Source: Croceibacterium_A sp044506565 (GTDB taxonomy: Bacteria > Pseudomonadota > Alphaproteobacteria > Sphingomonadales > Sphingomonadaceae). Taken from it: a stretch of DNA of 40,971 nt. The notes under the pieces were generated by a model. That model saw nothing but the letters and a program-made list of their open reading frames with translations, did no database searches and was not told where the DNA came from. Location: positions 1 through 40,971 of the forward strand of contig JBIQKN010000023.1 in the NCBI GenBank assembly GCA_044506565.1. Direction: 5' to 3'. The position numbers were made by a program, and so were the translations under genes. Positions 8,432 through 17,023 of this stretch are shown one piece after another (positions within the stretch are counted from its first letter, which is position 1; every line of letters begins with the position of its first letter).

Positions 8432-9356
8432 TCGCGGCGAAAGGCTCTCCCTCGGCGCGGTCGCCACCGGCCGGGGGCTGGCCCGCGTCGCTGGCGATGC
8501 GGATCGCCATCGCCAGCGGGATGCGGCCGAGGAACTCCTCGCCAAGCGCGCGCGCCGCCGCTTCGGCTCCGCCGGCACCGAACGGGTCGCTCGGCTGGCC
8601 GCAGTGCGGACAGAGGTAGCCGGCCATGTTCTCGACGATCCCGACCACCGGCACATCGGCCTGACGGAACAGGTCGAGTGCCCGGGTTGCGTCGATCAGC
8701 GCGAGGTCCTGCGGGGTCGAGACGACGATCGCCCCGGCGGGCTTGAACTTCTGCAGCATGGTCAGCTGGACGTCGCCGGTGCCCGGCGGCAGGTCGACGA
8801 GGAGGATCTCCGCGTCGCCCCATTGCGCGTCCATCAGCTGGCCGAGCGCGCTGCCGGTCATCGGCCCGCGCCAGGCGATCGCCTTGCCCGCGGGGACCAG
8901 CTGGCCCATCGACAGCAGGCTGACCCCGTGCGGGCTCTCGACCGGGATCAGCTGTTGGCCCTCGGCCGTCGGCTTCTCGTTGGCGGCGTCGAGCAGGATC
9001 GGCTGCGAGGGGCCGTAGATGTCGGCGTCGACAACGCCGACCTTGCGCCCGGCGCGGGCGAGCGCGACCGCGAGATTGGCGGTCAGCGTCGACTTGCCGA
9101 CCCCGCCCTTGCCCGAGCCGACCACGATCACCTGCCGCTTGGCCTTGTCGGCCATCAGCGCCACGCGCACCTCGCTCACGCCGGGAAGGCCGCCGACGAC
9201 CTGCTCGAGCTCGCGCTGCAGGTCGGCCGCCTGGACGCGCCCGAGCCCGGTGGCGTCGGCGACCAGCGTCGCCACCCCATCGGTGAGCCGCACCGAGCGG
9301 ATGCGCGGGGAGATGTGGGTGGGAAGCTGCTGCTCGATATCGCTGGCGGAAGTCAT
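8394..9356 (-). CDS. mrp: Mrp/ApbC-family Fe-S cluster carrier ATPase
   Basis: A 320-residue cytosolic P-loop ATPase that carries and transfers Fe-S clusters. Residues 1-70 form a MIP18/DUF59-like domain. The deviant Walker A GSGKGGVGKS is at 80-89, VDADIYGPSQP at 109-119, Walker B LLVDLPPGTGD at 185-195, and the cluster-binding CPHC at 249-252. It is first gene of the minus-strand operon and overlaps the possible TTG start of the molybdopterin subunit, whose 2Fe-2S partner may depend on it. It diverges from hflK with about 90 nt between. Confidence 0.94.
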   Translation of the reverse strand: MTSASDIEQQLPTHISPRIRSVRLTDGVATLVADATGLGRVQAADLQRELEQVVGGLPGVSEVRVALMADKAKRQVIVVGSGKGGVGKSTLTANLAVALARAGRKVGVVDADIYGPSQPILLDAANEKPTAEGQQLIPVESPHGVSLLSMGQLVPAGKAIAWRGPMTGSALGQLMDAQWGDAEILLVDLPPGTGDVQLTMLQKFKPAGAIVVSTPQDLALIDATRALDLFRQADVPVVGIVENMAGYLCPHCGQPSDPFGAGGAEAAARALGEEFLGRIPLAMAIRIASDAGQPPAGGDRAEGEPFAAIAARLGEWLDRQ

Positions 9357-9445
9357 GGCCCGCCTGCTAGCCTGTCTGCCCGCGCGGTGCAGCGAAAATG
9401 TAGGCGCCCCTGTTTTTTGCGGCGCCCGCCCTTATAACAGAGGCG

Positions 9446-10582
9446 ATGGAACGAATGGGCGGGATGATCGAAAGGATCGCACTGGCAATGGCCGGCAAGC
9501 GCAGTCCCTGGGGCAAGCCCGGTGGCGACAAGGGTACCGGCGGACAAGGCGACGGCGGCGATCCGCCGTCCTCGGGCGAAGACCCGCCGCGCGGGCCGCG
9601 CAATCCCTGGCTTCCCGGCGGAGGTTCGGAGGAGCGGCGGCGTTCGGCCAACATCGAGGATATCTTCAAGCACCGCGGACCCGAAGGCCCGCGCCGCTCG
9701 GGCGGGCCGCGGGGTCCGAACTTCCGCCTGCCCGAACGGCCAGGCGGCGGGAGCTGGCTGCCGATCATTCTCGGCGCCCTCGCGGTGGCCTGGCTCGGCT
9801 TCACCAGCGTGCATTTCATCCAGCCGCGCGAACAGGGAATCGTGACCTGGCTGGGGAGCAAGTACTCGCGCACGCTCAACCCGGGCACCAACTTCACCTT
9901 TCCGTGGCCGATCCAGTCGGTCAGCGTCGAGAACGTGAGCGAGATCCGGCTCGAGAACATCGGCGGCGACGGCGAGAACCTGATTCTGACGGGCGACCAG
10001 AACCTCGTCGACCTGTCGTACCTGATCCGGTGGAACATCAAGGACCTGGTGCAGTACAACTTCGAGCTCGCCGAGCCCAAGGAGACGCTGCGCGAAGTGG
10101 CCGAGGCGGCGATGCGGGCCTCGGTGGCAGAGACCGATCTCGACCGCGTCCTCTCGGGCGAGGGGCGCGAACAGGTCGAGACGCGCGTGCGCACGCGCAT
10201 GCAGGCGATCCTTGACACCTATGGCGCCGGAATCGCCGTGCAGGGCGTCGAGATCGCCCGGACCGAGGCGCCGCAGCAGGTGATCGAGGCGTTCAACGAC
10301 GTGCTGGCCGCGCGCCAGGACGCCGAGCGGAACCTCAACGACGCGCGCCGCTACGAGCAGCAGCTGCTGGCGCAGGCGCAGGGCAGCGCGGCCGAGTTTA
10401 ACGAAATCTACGAACAGTACCGCCTGGCGCCCGAAGTGACCCGGCGCCGGCTCTACTACGAGACCATGGAAAGCGTGCTCGCCAACACCGACAAGACCAT
10501 CGTCGAGGCGGACGGGGTGACCCCGTACCTGCCGCTCCCCGAATTGCGCCGCCGTGCGGCCCAGCAACCGGCAGGCGAATGA
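9446..10582 (+). CDS. hflK: FtsH protease modulator HflK
   Basis: A 378-residue membrane protein that with HflC forms the HflKC cage around FtsH. Residues 1-100 are Gly/Pro/Arg-rich and cytoplasmic, typical of HflK. One transmembrane helix is at about 103-125 (SWLPIILGALAVAWLGFTSV), then an SPFH/band 7 domain and a long helical segment rich in Ala/Glu/Arg. The ATG at 9446 has AGAGG just upstream; ATG at 9488 (MAGKRSPWGKPGG) fits homologous N termini better, so the start may be there. The stop overlaps hflC by 4 nt (ATGA). Confidence 0.95.
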   Translation: MERMGGMIERIALAMAGKRSPWGKPGGDKGTGGQGDGGDPPSSGEDPPRGPRNPWLPGGGSEERRRSANIEDIFKHRGPEGPRRSGGPRGPNFRLPERPGGGSWLPIILGALAVAWLGFTSVHFIQPREQGIVTWLGSKYSRTLNPGTNFTFPWPIQSVSVENVSEIRLENIGGDGENLILTGDQNLVDLSYLIRWNIKDLVQYNFELAEPKETLREVAEAAMRASVAETDLDRVLSGEGREQVETRVRTRMQAILDTYGAGIAVQGVEIARTEAPQQVIEAFNDVLAARQDAERNLNDARRYEQQLLAQAQGSAAEFNEIYEQYRLAPEVTRRRLYYETMESVLANTDKTIVEADGVTPYLPLPELRRRAAQQPAGE

Positions 10583-11433
10583 TGGAAACCGTCTGGCAGA
10601 ACCACAAGCTGACGATCCTGGCGCTCGTCGCGCTGGTCCTCGTCGCCGCCAGCTCGATCGTGATCGTGCCCGAGACCCACCAGGCGGTGAAGATCCGCAC
10701 CGGCGAGCCGGTCAGCGTGATCAACCGCTTCGACCCCGACCGGCCCTACGGCCAGACCGGGGCGGGGCTGTGGTACCGCATCCCGCTGGTCGAGCGGATC
10801 CAGTACGTCGATCGCCGGATCATGGATCTCGACATGGAAGGCGAGACCGTGCTGTCGAACGACCAGCAGCGGCTCGAGGTCAACGCCTACGCCCGCTTCC
10901 GCATCTTCGACCCGGTGCTGTTCGTCGAGCGTGCGGGGAGCGAGGACCAGTTGCGCAACCAGCTCGAGCCGATCCTTACCTCGGTGCTGCGGCAGGAACT
11001 CGGCCGGCGCACGTTCGCCAGCCTGCTGACGCCCGAGCGCGGCAACGCGATGAGCAACATCCGCGATGCGCTCGACCGCCAGGCGCGGCAGTACGGCGCG
11101 CAGGTTCTCGACGTGCGGATCAAGCGGGCCGACCTGCCGCAGGGCACGCCGCTGCAGGCGGCGTTCACGCGGATGCAGTCCGACCGCCAGGAAGAGGCCG
11201 AGACCATTCGCGCCGGCGGCCGGCGCGACGCGCAGATCATCCGCGCCGAAGCAGAGGCGAACGCGGCACAGATCTACGCCGAGGCCTTCAACAAGGATCC
11301 GGATTTCTACGACTTCTACCGCGCGATGCAGTCCTACCGTCAGACGTTCCAGACGGGCAGCGGCAGCAGTTCGATCATCATGGACGAAGGCAACGACTAC
11401 CTTCGCCAGTTCCGCAACGGCGGAAGCCGCTAG
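10579..11433 (+). CDS. hflC: FtsH protease modulator HflC
   Basis: A 284-residue partner of HflK. The N-terminal transmembrane helix is at about 9-30 (HKLTILALVALVLVAASS), followed by a periplasmic SPFH/band 7 domain and a coiled helix with the typical EEAETIRAGGRRDAQIIRAEA (shown in part). The C-terminal AEAFNKDPDFYDFYRAMQSY is a well-known HflC segment. Translation is coupled to hflK through the ATGA overlap; a second ATG is the next codon. degP follows 78 nt later, a common alphaproteobacterial order, giving a membrane/periplasm quality-control cluster. Confidence 0.96.
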   Translation: MMETVWQNHKLTILALVALVLVAASSIVIVPETHQAVKIRTGEPVSVINRFDPDRPYGQTGAGLWYRIPLVERIQYVDRRIMDLDMEGETVLSNDQQRLEVNAYARFRIFDPVLFVERAGSEDQLRNQLEPILTSVLRQELGRRTFASLLTPERGNAMSNIRDALDRQARQYGAQVLDVRIKRADLPQGTPLQAAFTRMQSDRQEEAETIRAGGRRDAQIIRAEAEANAAQIYAEAFNKDPDFYDFYRAMQSYRQTFQTGSGSSSIIMDEGNDYLRQFRNGGSR

Positions 11434-11511
11434 CCGTTCAATCGGCATTCAGACCCGCAATCGTGAATCCGCGAGCTGGACTGAGGATTTGAGAGAAGGA
11501 AACAAGAGGAC

Positions 11512-13035
11512 GTGAAGCCCGTGCGCTACTCCTACGGCATCACCGCGGCCCTGCTGGCAGGCGGGGCGGCCGTGTCCCTGATCACGGGCGTCCCTGCGGG
11601 TGCGCAGGTCGCCCAGAACGACGAACGGCAGATCAGCGGCATCGTCCCCCGTTCGGGCGCGCCCGCGAGCTTTGCCGACCTGACCGAGCAGCTGGCTCCG
11701 GCGGTGGTCAACATCTCGACTCGCCAGCAGATCACGGTCAACGCCAACCCGTTCGCCGGCACGCCCTTCGCCGACCTGTTCGGCAACCGCAATGGCGGCC
11801 AGCCGACCACGCGCGAGGCGCAGTCGCTCGGTTCGGGCTTCATCGTCTCGCCCGACGGTTACGTGGTCACCAACAATCACGTGATCCAGCCCGACGGTCG
11901 CGCCGAGCTGCGCGAAGTCACGGTGACCATGCCCGACGGTACCGAATATCCGGCCGAGGTGGTCGGGCGCGATGCCGCCTCGGACCTCGCGGTCCTCAAG
12001 ATCAGCGGCAGCGAGCCGTTCCCCTACGTCGAATTCGGCGATTCGAACGATGCGCGTGTCGGCGACTGGGTCGTCGCGATCGGCAACCCGTTCGGACTCG
12101 GCGGCACGGTAACCAGCGGCATCGTCTCCGCGGTCCACCGCGCCACCGGCGCCGGCGCCTACGACCGCTACATCCAGACCGACGCGAGCATCAATCGCGG
12201 CAACTCAGGCGGCCCGCTGTTCGACATGCGGGGCAACGTGATCGGCATCAACAACGCGATCTTCTCGCCTTCCGGCGGCAGCGTCGGAATCGGCTTCGCG
12301 ATCCCCGCCGAGACCGCCAGGCCGATCGTCGAGAAGCTGATCGCCGGCGAGGAAATCCTGCGCGGCTACCTCGGCGTGCGCATTCAGCCGATGACCGAGG
12401 ACCTCGCCGAGGCGCTCGGCCTGCCGCAGAACCGCGGCGAGTTCATCCAGTCGGTCCAGCCCGGCGAGCCCGCGGAGCAGGCCGGCCTGCAGGCCGGCGA
12501 CGTGGTCGTGCGAGTCGACGGCAAGGAGGTAACCCGCGACCAGACCCTGTCGTTCATCGTCGCCAACATTGCCCCCGGACGGCGTATCAACGTCGACGTC
12601 ATTCGCGACGGCGAACGCCGGACGGTCCCGGTAACGGTCGGCCGCCGTCCGAGCGAGGAAGAGCTCGCTGCACAGCTGGTCGACCCGGAAAGCGGCATAC
12701 CCGGCCAGCGGCCGGGCCAGGAAAACCAGAGCACCCTGCCGCAGTCGCTGGGGCTGCAGGCCGTCCCGCTCACACCGCAGATCGGCGCCCAGCTCGGTGT
12801 CGACTCCGGTACGCAGGGCCTCGTGGTTACCGATGTCGACCCCAATTCCGATGCCGGTACCAAGGGTCTCGCTCCGGGAACCATCGTGCTCAGCGCCAAC
12901 GGCCGGACGGTGGCCAGCGTCGCCGATCTCGAACGGGTCATCGCCGACGCGAAGGCGGCCGGCCGCGAGGCAGTCCTGCTGCGCGTGCGTCCGCGCAACG
13001 GTCAGCCGGTGTCGGTCCCGGTCCGTATTCGCTGA
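11512..13035 (+). CDS. degP: Do/DegP-family periplasmic serine protease
   Basis: A 507-residue periplasmic protease/chaperone. The signal peptide covers residues 1-32 (cleavage near AGAQ). The trypsin-like domain carries the triad His123 (TNNHV), Asp158 (ASDLAVLK) and Ser232 (GNSGGPLF). Two PDZ domains follow at about 285-375 and 405-505. The start is GTG at 11512, preceded by GAGAGAAGGA and AAGAGGA; no better ATG exists. It is probably co-transcribed with hflKC. A 22-bp perfect palindrome 5 nt after the stop separates it from the convergent PBP1A gene. Confidence 0.95.
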   Translation: MKPVRYSYGITAALLAGGAAVSLITGVPAGAQVAQNDERQISGIVPRSGAPASFADLTEQLAPAVVNISTRQQITVNANPFAGTPFADLFGNRNGGQPTTREAQSLGSGFIVSPDGYVVTNNHVIQPDGRAELREVTVTMPDGTEYPAEVVGRDAASDLAVLKISGSEPFPYVEFGDSNDARVGDWVVAIGNPFGLGGTVTSGIVSAVHRATGAGAYDRYIQTDASINRGNSGGPLFDMRGNVIGINNAIFSPSGGSVGIGFAIPAETARPIVEKLIAGEEILRGYLGVRIQPMTEDLAEALGLPQNRGEFIQSVQPGEPAEQAGLQAGDVVVRVDGKEVTRDQTLSFIVANIAPGRRINVDVIRDGERRTVPVTVGRRPSEEELAAQLVDPESGIPGQRPGQENQSTLPQSLGLQAVPLTPQIGAQLGVDSGTQGLVVTDVDPNSDAGTKGLAPGTIVLSANGRTVASVADLERVIADAKAAGREAVLLRVRPRNGQPVSVPVRIR

Positions 13036-13039
13036 GCGC

Positions 13040-13061
13040 GGGAGCCGGGCGCCCGGCTCCC
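13040..13061. terminator. Bidirectional hairpin between convergent degP and PBP1A genes
   Basis: A perfect inverted repeat with 11-bp arms (13040-13050 and 13051-13061) and no spacer fills most of the 33-nt gap between the two stops. It has no T run, so it may act as a weak terminator for both strands or only as a 3' stabiliser. Confidence 0.6.
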
Positions 13062-13068
13062 ACCGCCT

Positions 13069-15204
13069 TCAGGGCCCTGCGTCGCGTCCGGTGGCGCGAT
13101 CGAGGAATTCGTCGCTTGCCGCCTGCGGGGCCGGGCTCGGGCGGGCGGGAGCCGGCGTGCGGACGTCGGGGCGGCGCGGCGGTTCGGGTGGCAGTTCCTC
13201 GCCTTCGACCGGAAACGGCGACAGGCGGCGATCGGCGGGAGCGGCAGGCTCGATCAGGTTGCCCTGCTCGTCGACGTAGTAATAGTCGTCGCCGGGCTCG
13301 CCGTAGAGCCATTCCTCGTCGGGCTCGAGCTGCCAGTCGGGCAGCGTGATCTCGGTGTCGAACTCCTCGACCGGCCGACCCCGCACCGCCTCGCGCATGA
13401 ACGCGGCGAAGGCGCGCGCCGGGGCCGTGCCGCCCTGCAGCCCCGGCACGGCGCGGGCGTCGTCGCGGCCCATCCACACGCCGGTGGTGATGCCGCTCGA
13501 AAAGCCGACGAACCAGCCGTCCTTGTTCGAGCTGGTCGTGCCGGTCTTTCCCGCGACCGGGCGGCCGATCTGTGCCGCGCGGCCGGTGCCGGTGTTGACC
13601 GCGGTCTGCAGCAGGTCGGTAATCCCCGCGGCGACGTAGTCGGGCACCAGCTGGTAGCTGCGCGGCTCCTCGCGCCGGTAGAGCTCTTCTCCGTCCGAAG
13701 TGATGACGCGCGTTATGCCGTAAGGCTCGATCGAGCGGCCGCCCGCAGCCACCGAGGCAAACGCGCGGGTCAGGTCGATCACCCGCACTTCGGAGGTGCC
13801 GAGCACCATCGACGGGTTGGTGTTGATCGGAGTGGTAATGCCGAACCGGCGCGCCATCGAGGCGACCTTGGAAAAGCCGACCTCGTTGCCGAGTTGCGCG
13901 GCGACGGTGTTGATCGAGTAGGCGAAGGCGGTGCGCACGTTGGTCGGGCCGACGAAGCGGCCGTTCGAGTTGCGCGGGCTCCAGCCCTGGATCGTCACCG
14001 GCACGTCCTGAACGGTCGCATCGGGCGTGTACCCGGCCTCGAGCGCGCTCAGGTAGACGAACAGTTTCCACGCCGATCCGGGCTGGCGCATCGCATCGGT
14101 CGCCCGGTTGTAGTTCGACTTGACGTAGTCGGTACCACCCACGAGCGCGCGGATCGCTCCGTCGCGATCGAGGCCGACCAATGCGCCTTGGGCTCCACCG
14201 GGAACGTTGGCGCGCAGCGCGTTGGTCGCTTCGCGCTGCATGCCGAGGTCGAGCGTGGTCCAGACCTCGATCGGCTCATTGCCGGCGTCGGGCAGCAGCA
14301 GGTCGAGTTGGGGCAGAACGTAGTCGGTGAAGTAGCGCGCCGAGTTCTGCCCTTCCTCGCGGCGCAGGTTGACCGCCGAGACGTCCACCGCGGCCGCTTC
14401 GGCGGCGCCGATCGCGCCGTACTTGCGCATCTGCTCGAGCACCACGTTGGCGCGGCCGACCGCGGCGTCGACGTCGGCGGTCGGCGAGTAGCGGCTCGGC
14501 GCCTTGACCAGCCCGGCGATGATCGCCGCCTCGGCGGTCGACAGCTCGCGCGCCGAGTGGCTGAAGAACTTGCGGCTCGCGGAATCGATGCCGTAGGCGC
14601 CGCCGCCGAAGTAGACCTTGTTCAGGTACAGCTCGAGGATCTGCTCCTTGGAAAACTTCCACTCGAGCGCCATCGCCAGCACCGCCTCGCGCAGCTTGCG
14701 GTCCATCGTCCGGTTCGAGTTGAGAAACACGTTGCGCGCCAGCTGCTGGGTGATCGTCGAGGTCGCGCGGACCGGCTGGTCCTCGGTCAGGGCGACCCAC
14801 AGTGCGCGGGCGATGCCGAGCGGGTCGACGCCGAAGTGCGAATAGTATCGCCGGTCCTCGACCGCGACCATCGCGTCCTTCATCACCTGCGGGATCTCGT
14901 CGGAGTAGAGCCACTGGCCGTAGCTGGGGCCGAGCGCGACAATCTCGGTCCCGTCGCGCGCGCGCACGACGATCGTCTGGCCGACCTGGCTGGTCATCAG
15001 CGTGGCATAGCCGGGCATGTTGCGGGCGGCGAAATAGACCGCCGTGCCGAGCGCGAGCAGCAGCAGCGCGGCGAGCGCGCCGCCCCACAGGAACAGCCGC
15101 TTGAGCCAGACGCGCCAGCGCGGCGGAGGCGGTATCGGGGGGCCGCCCCGCCGCGCGGCCTTGGTTCGGTTGCGGGCTCGCGTGCCCCGCTTCAGCTCGG
15201 CCAT
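13069..15204 (-). CDS. Bifunctional penicillin-binding protein 1A (class A PBP)
   Basis: A 711-residue inner-membrane enzyme that polymerises and cross-links peptidoglycan. A basic cytoplasmic tail (1-33) precedes a transmembrane helix (about 36-58). The GT51 glycosyltransferase domain carries catalytic Glu116 in VAVEDRRYYSHFGVD. The transpeptidase domain carries Ser377-Ala-Trp-Lys380, Ser430-Ile-Asn432 and KTGT at 553-556. The C-terminal 90 residues are acidic, then Pro-rich (a long low-complexity tail). It is near the family's usual length. It lies downstream of msrB on the same strand with a 106-nt gap, so probably has its own promoter. Confidence 0.95.
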   Translation of the reverse strand: MAELKRGTRARNRTKAARRGGPPIPPPPRWRVWLKRLFLWGGALAALLLLALGTAVYFAARNMPGYATLMTSQVGQTIVVRARDGTEIVALGPSYGQWLYSDEIPQVMKDAMVAVEDRRYYSHFGVDPLGIARALWVALTEDQPVRATSTITQQLARNVFLNSNRTMDRKLREAVLAMALEWKFSKEQILELYLNKVYFGGGAYGIDSASRKFFSHSARELSTAEAAIIAGLVKAPSRYSPTADVDAAVGRANVVLEQMRKYGAIGAAEAAAVDVSAVNLRREEGQNSARYFTDYVLPQLDLLLPDAGNEPIEVWTTLDLGMQREATNALRANVPGGAQGALVGLDRDGAIRALVGGTDYVKSNYNRATDAMRQPGSAWKLFVYLSALEAGYTPDATVQDVPVTIQGWSPRNSNGRFVGPTNVRTAFAYSINTVAAQLGNEVGFSKVASMARRFGITTPINTNPSMVLGTSEVRVIDLTRAFASVAAGGRSIEPYGITRVITSDGEELYRREEPRSYQLVPDYVAAGITDLLQTAVNTGTGRAAQIGRPVAGKTGTTSSNKDGWFVGFSSGITTGVWMGRDDARAVPGLQGGTAPARAFAAFMREAVRGRPVEEFDTEITLPDWQLEPDEEWLYGEPGDDYYYVDEQGNLIEPAAPADRRLSPFPVEGEELPPEPPRRPDVRTPAPARPSPAPQAASDEFLDRATGRDAGP

Positions 15205-15290
15205 CGGGCGTCGGTCATCCTGCAGCGGGGCGTGAGCCGCCCTCCCAGTCAGCGCGTCTGTGCATAGGGCAATCGGAACGTGGCGTTAAC

Positions 15291-15310
15291 GCGCGGGCCC
15301 CTCCCCGCGC
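15291..15310 (-). terminator. GC-rich hairpin directly after msrB
   Basis: GCGCGGG (15291-15297) pairs with CCCGCGC (15304-15310) around a 6-nt loop, immediately beyond the msrB stop. No clear T run follows on the minus strand. Confidence 0.4.
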
Positions 15311-15715
15311 TCAGTTTTCCTCCGGCTTGAAGTCGAGCGCGGCGCTGTTGATGCAGTAGCGCAGGCCGCCGCGATCGGGCGGGCCGTCGGGGAACACGTG
15401 GCCGAGGTGCCCTTCGCAGCGCCCGCAGACCACTTCGGTGCGGACCATGCCGTGCGAAACGTCGCGGTGCTCCTCGACCGCACCGTTCTCCGCCGGGCGC
15501 ACGAAGCTCGGCCAGCCGGACCCGCTGTCGAACTTGTCCTCGCTTTCGAACAGCGGCTGCCCGCACCCCGCGCAGACATACTCGCCGGGGGCCTTGTTCT
15601 TCTCGTACTTGCCGGTGAACGCACGTTCGGTGCCGTGCTGGCGCAGGATCTGGTACTGCTCGGGCGTCAGCCGTTCGCGCCATTCGGCATCGCTGAGGAT
15701 CATCTTGTCGGGCAT
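15311..15715 (-). CDS. msrB: Peptide-methionine (R)-S-oxide reductase MsrB
   Basis: A 134-residue enzyme that reduces methionine-R-sulfoxide in proteins using thioredoxin. The zinc ligands are Cys48/Cys51 (CAGC) and Cys97/Cys100 (CGRC). The catalytic residue is Cys121 in LRYCINSAALDF. The motifs SGSGWPSF (64-71) and GHLGHVFPDGP are complete, and the length is normal. The ATG at 15715 has GGAGAG upstream. There is no signal peptide, so it is cytosolic. It forms a single-gene unit or a loose pair with the downstream PBP1A gene. Confidence 0.96.
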   Translation of the reverse strand: MPDKMILSDAEWRERLTPEQYQILRQHGTERAFTGKYEKNKAPGEYVCAGCGQPLFESEDKFDSGSGWPSFVRPAENGAVEEHRDVSHGMVRTEVVCGRCEGHLGHVFPDGPPDRGGLRYCINSAALDFKPEEN

Positions 15716-15805
15716 GGCCGGTCTCTCCTTTTGGCGAGAATATGGGATCGACCGCTGGATGCCAAAAGGGGGAGAGCATCGCTCGGCCGGCCTGCCGTCG
15801 CCAGC

Positions 15806-16477
15806 TCAGGCGTTCACGTCCGCGTAGTGGCTCGGCGGGGGGATGCCGTCCATCTTCTCGGTCAACAGCGGGCGGAAACTCGGGCGGCTTTTCATCACCC
15901 GGTACCAGCCGTGCGCCTCGGGGTGGCCGGTCCAGTCGATTCCGCCGAGGTAGTCGGCGACCGAGATCTGCGCCGCGGCGGCGAAGTCGGCGAGGCTCAG
16001 CTGGGCGCCGGCGAGCCAGCGGCGGGTGTTGATCAGCCAGTCGATGTACTCGAGGTGCTCGTGCGCCTGCCGCATCGCCCGGCGCAGAGCGGTCGAGTCC
16101 GGCGGCTGCTTCAGCACCAGCCGCTTCTTCATCTTCTCGCTCAGCAGGGGCTGGGTCACGTCGAGGTAGAACGCCTCGTCGAACAGTGCGGTCAGACGGC
16201 GGATCTCGGCCCGGCCCGCGGCGGTGCCGAGGATCAGCGGACTCTTGTCGACGGTCTCCTCGAAGAACTCGCAGATCGCCTGGCTGTCGGCCAGCGTCAG
16301 GTTCTTCTCCTCGAGCCGCAGCACTGGCGTGCGGCCGGCCGGGTTGAGCGCGTAGAACGCGTCGCTCGCCTCCCATGGGTATTCACGGACCAATTCGTAG
16401 CCGACACCCTTCTCGCTGAGCGCGAGCCGGACCTTGCGGCTGAACGGACATAGGGGGAAACAGAACAGCTGCCACAT
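15806..16477 (-). CDS. fzlA: GST-fold protein, probably FtsZ-binding division protein FzlA
   Basis: A 223-residue glutathione-S-transferase-fold protein. The N-terminal thioredoxin-like part starts MWQLFCFPLCPFSRKVRLAL, then ALNPAGRTPVL and ADSQAICEFFEE. The helical C-terminal part has ISVADYLGGIDW and KSRPSFRPLL. As I remember the alphaproteobacterial FzlA family (an essential FtsZ-curving, constriction-rate factor in Caulobacter), these segments match it better than catalytic GSTs. I chose ATG at 16477 because the family begins MWQL; ATG at 16492 adds five residues. Closeness to msrB and the PBP1A gene fits a division/envelope setting. It does not resemble the beta-etherases LigE/LigF. Confidence 0.75.
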   Translation of the reverse strand: MWQLFCFPLCPFSRKVRLALSEKGVGYELVREYPWEASDAFYALNPAGRTPVLRLEEKNLTLADSQAICEFFEETVDKSPLILGTAAGRAEIRRLTALFDEAFYLDVTQPLLSEKMKKRLVLKQPPDSTALRRAMRQAHEHLEYIDWLINTRRWLAGAQLSLADFAAAAQISVADYLGGIDWTGHPEAHGWYRVMKSRPSFRPLLTEKMDGIPPPSHYADVNA

Positions 16478-16513
16478 GGCACCCCGGCTCATGCCGCACG
16501 GCGCGCGGCGCGT

Positions 16514-16897
16514 CTACAGGCCGGACGCCTCCAGCGCCGAAAGGCACGGCTGCATCACGTCATCCAGATGGGCCGCGCGGTCGGGCGCCTCGTCCGAAGC
16601 CCTCTGCAGCGCTTCGACCTCGCCGCGCAGGCTCGCCTCGACCTGCTCGCGGGTGATCGCGAGGTCGTCCATCAGCCGCACGCTCGAGCGGACGAAGTAC
16701 TCGCGGCCGCGCTCGGCCAGCGGCGGATAGGCGAGGGCCGCGGCGACGCCGCGCTGCTGCTCGCCGGCGACGATCGCGAACACCGCCGAGCAGCGCAGCA
16801 GCATGCGGTGCTCGAGCGTGTAGCGCGGCGCCTCCTGCTGCGCGGCGGCGGGAGCGGCGAGCAGGGCGACGGCGAGGAGCGCAGGGAATCGGGTCAT
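16514..16897 (-). CDS. Small secreted conserved protein of unknown function
   Basis: A 127-residue protein with a clear signal peptide (residues 1-19, cleavage near AAAQ). The mature part is helical and charged and has only two cysteines, Cys36 (LLRCSAVF) and Cys118 (VMQPCLSAL), which could form a disulfide in the periplasm. I do not recognise a named family. It starts at ATG 16897 and ends 37 nt before the fzlA start, on the same strand, so the two may be co-transcribed. An open frame continues upstream to 16957 but runs into the repeat and lacks a signal sequence. Confidence 0.7.
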   Translation of the reverse strand: MTRFPALLAVALLAAPAAAQQEAPRYTLEHRMLLRCSAVFAIVAGEQQRGVAAALAYPPLAERGREYFVRSSVRLMDDLAITREQVEASLRGEVEALQRASDEAPDRAAHLDDVMQPCLSALEASGL

Positions 16898-16956
16898 GCC
16901 GCGCCTTCTAGAACCTGCCGCCTGAACGCCAACCTCCCGAACCAGCGGGCGGATCA

Positions 16957-17015
16957 CGAAAATAGGGACAGTCCCTATTTTCGCAGCGAAAAAGAGGGAC
17001 TGTCCCTATTTTTCG
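16957..17015. repeat. Pair of inverted REP-like palindromes
   Basis: Copy 1 (16957-16983) has perfect 13-bp arms CGAAAATAGGGAC / GTCCCTATTTTCG around a single A. Copy 2 (16987-17015) has 14-nt arms with one mismatch around a single T, and lies in the opposite orientation. Only CAG separates them. The pair sits 8 nt beyond the SDR gene stop at 17024. On the minus strand each hairpin ends in a T run, so it may also terminate the SDR/NTF2 operon. Confidence 0.85.
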
Positions 17016-17023
17016 GGCGCGGG

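Noticed and set aside
15806..16477. Glutathione-dependent beta-etherase (LigE/LigF) belonging to the lignin genes
   Set aside because: The sequence pattern matches the FzlA division protein and lacks LigE/LigF features; it also lies with envelope genes.
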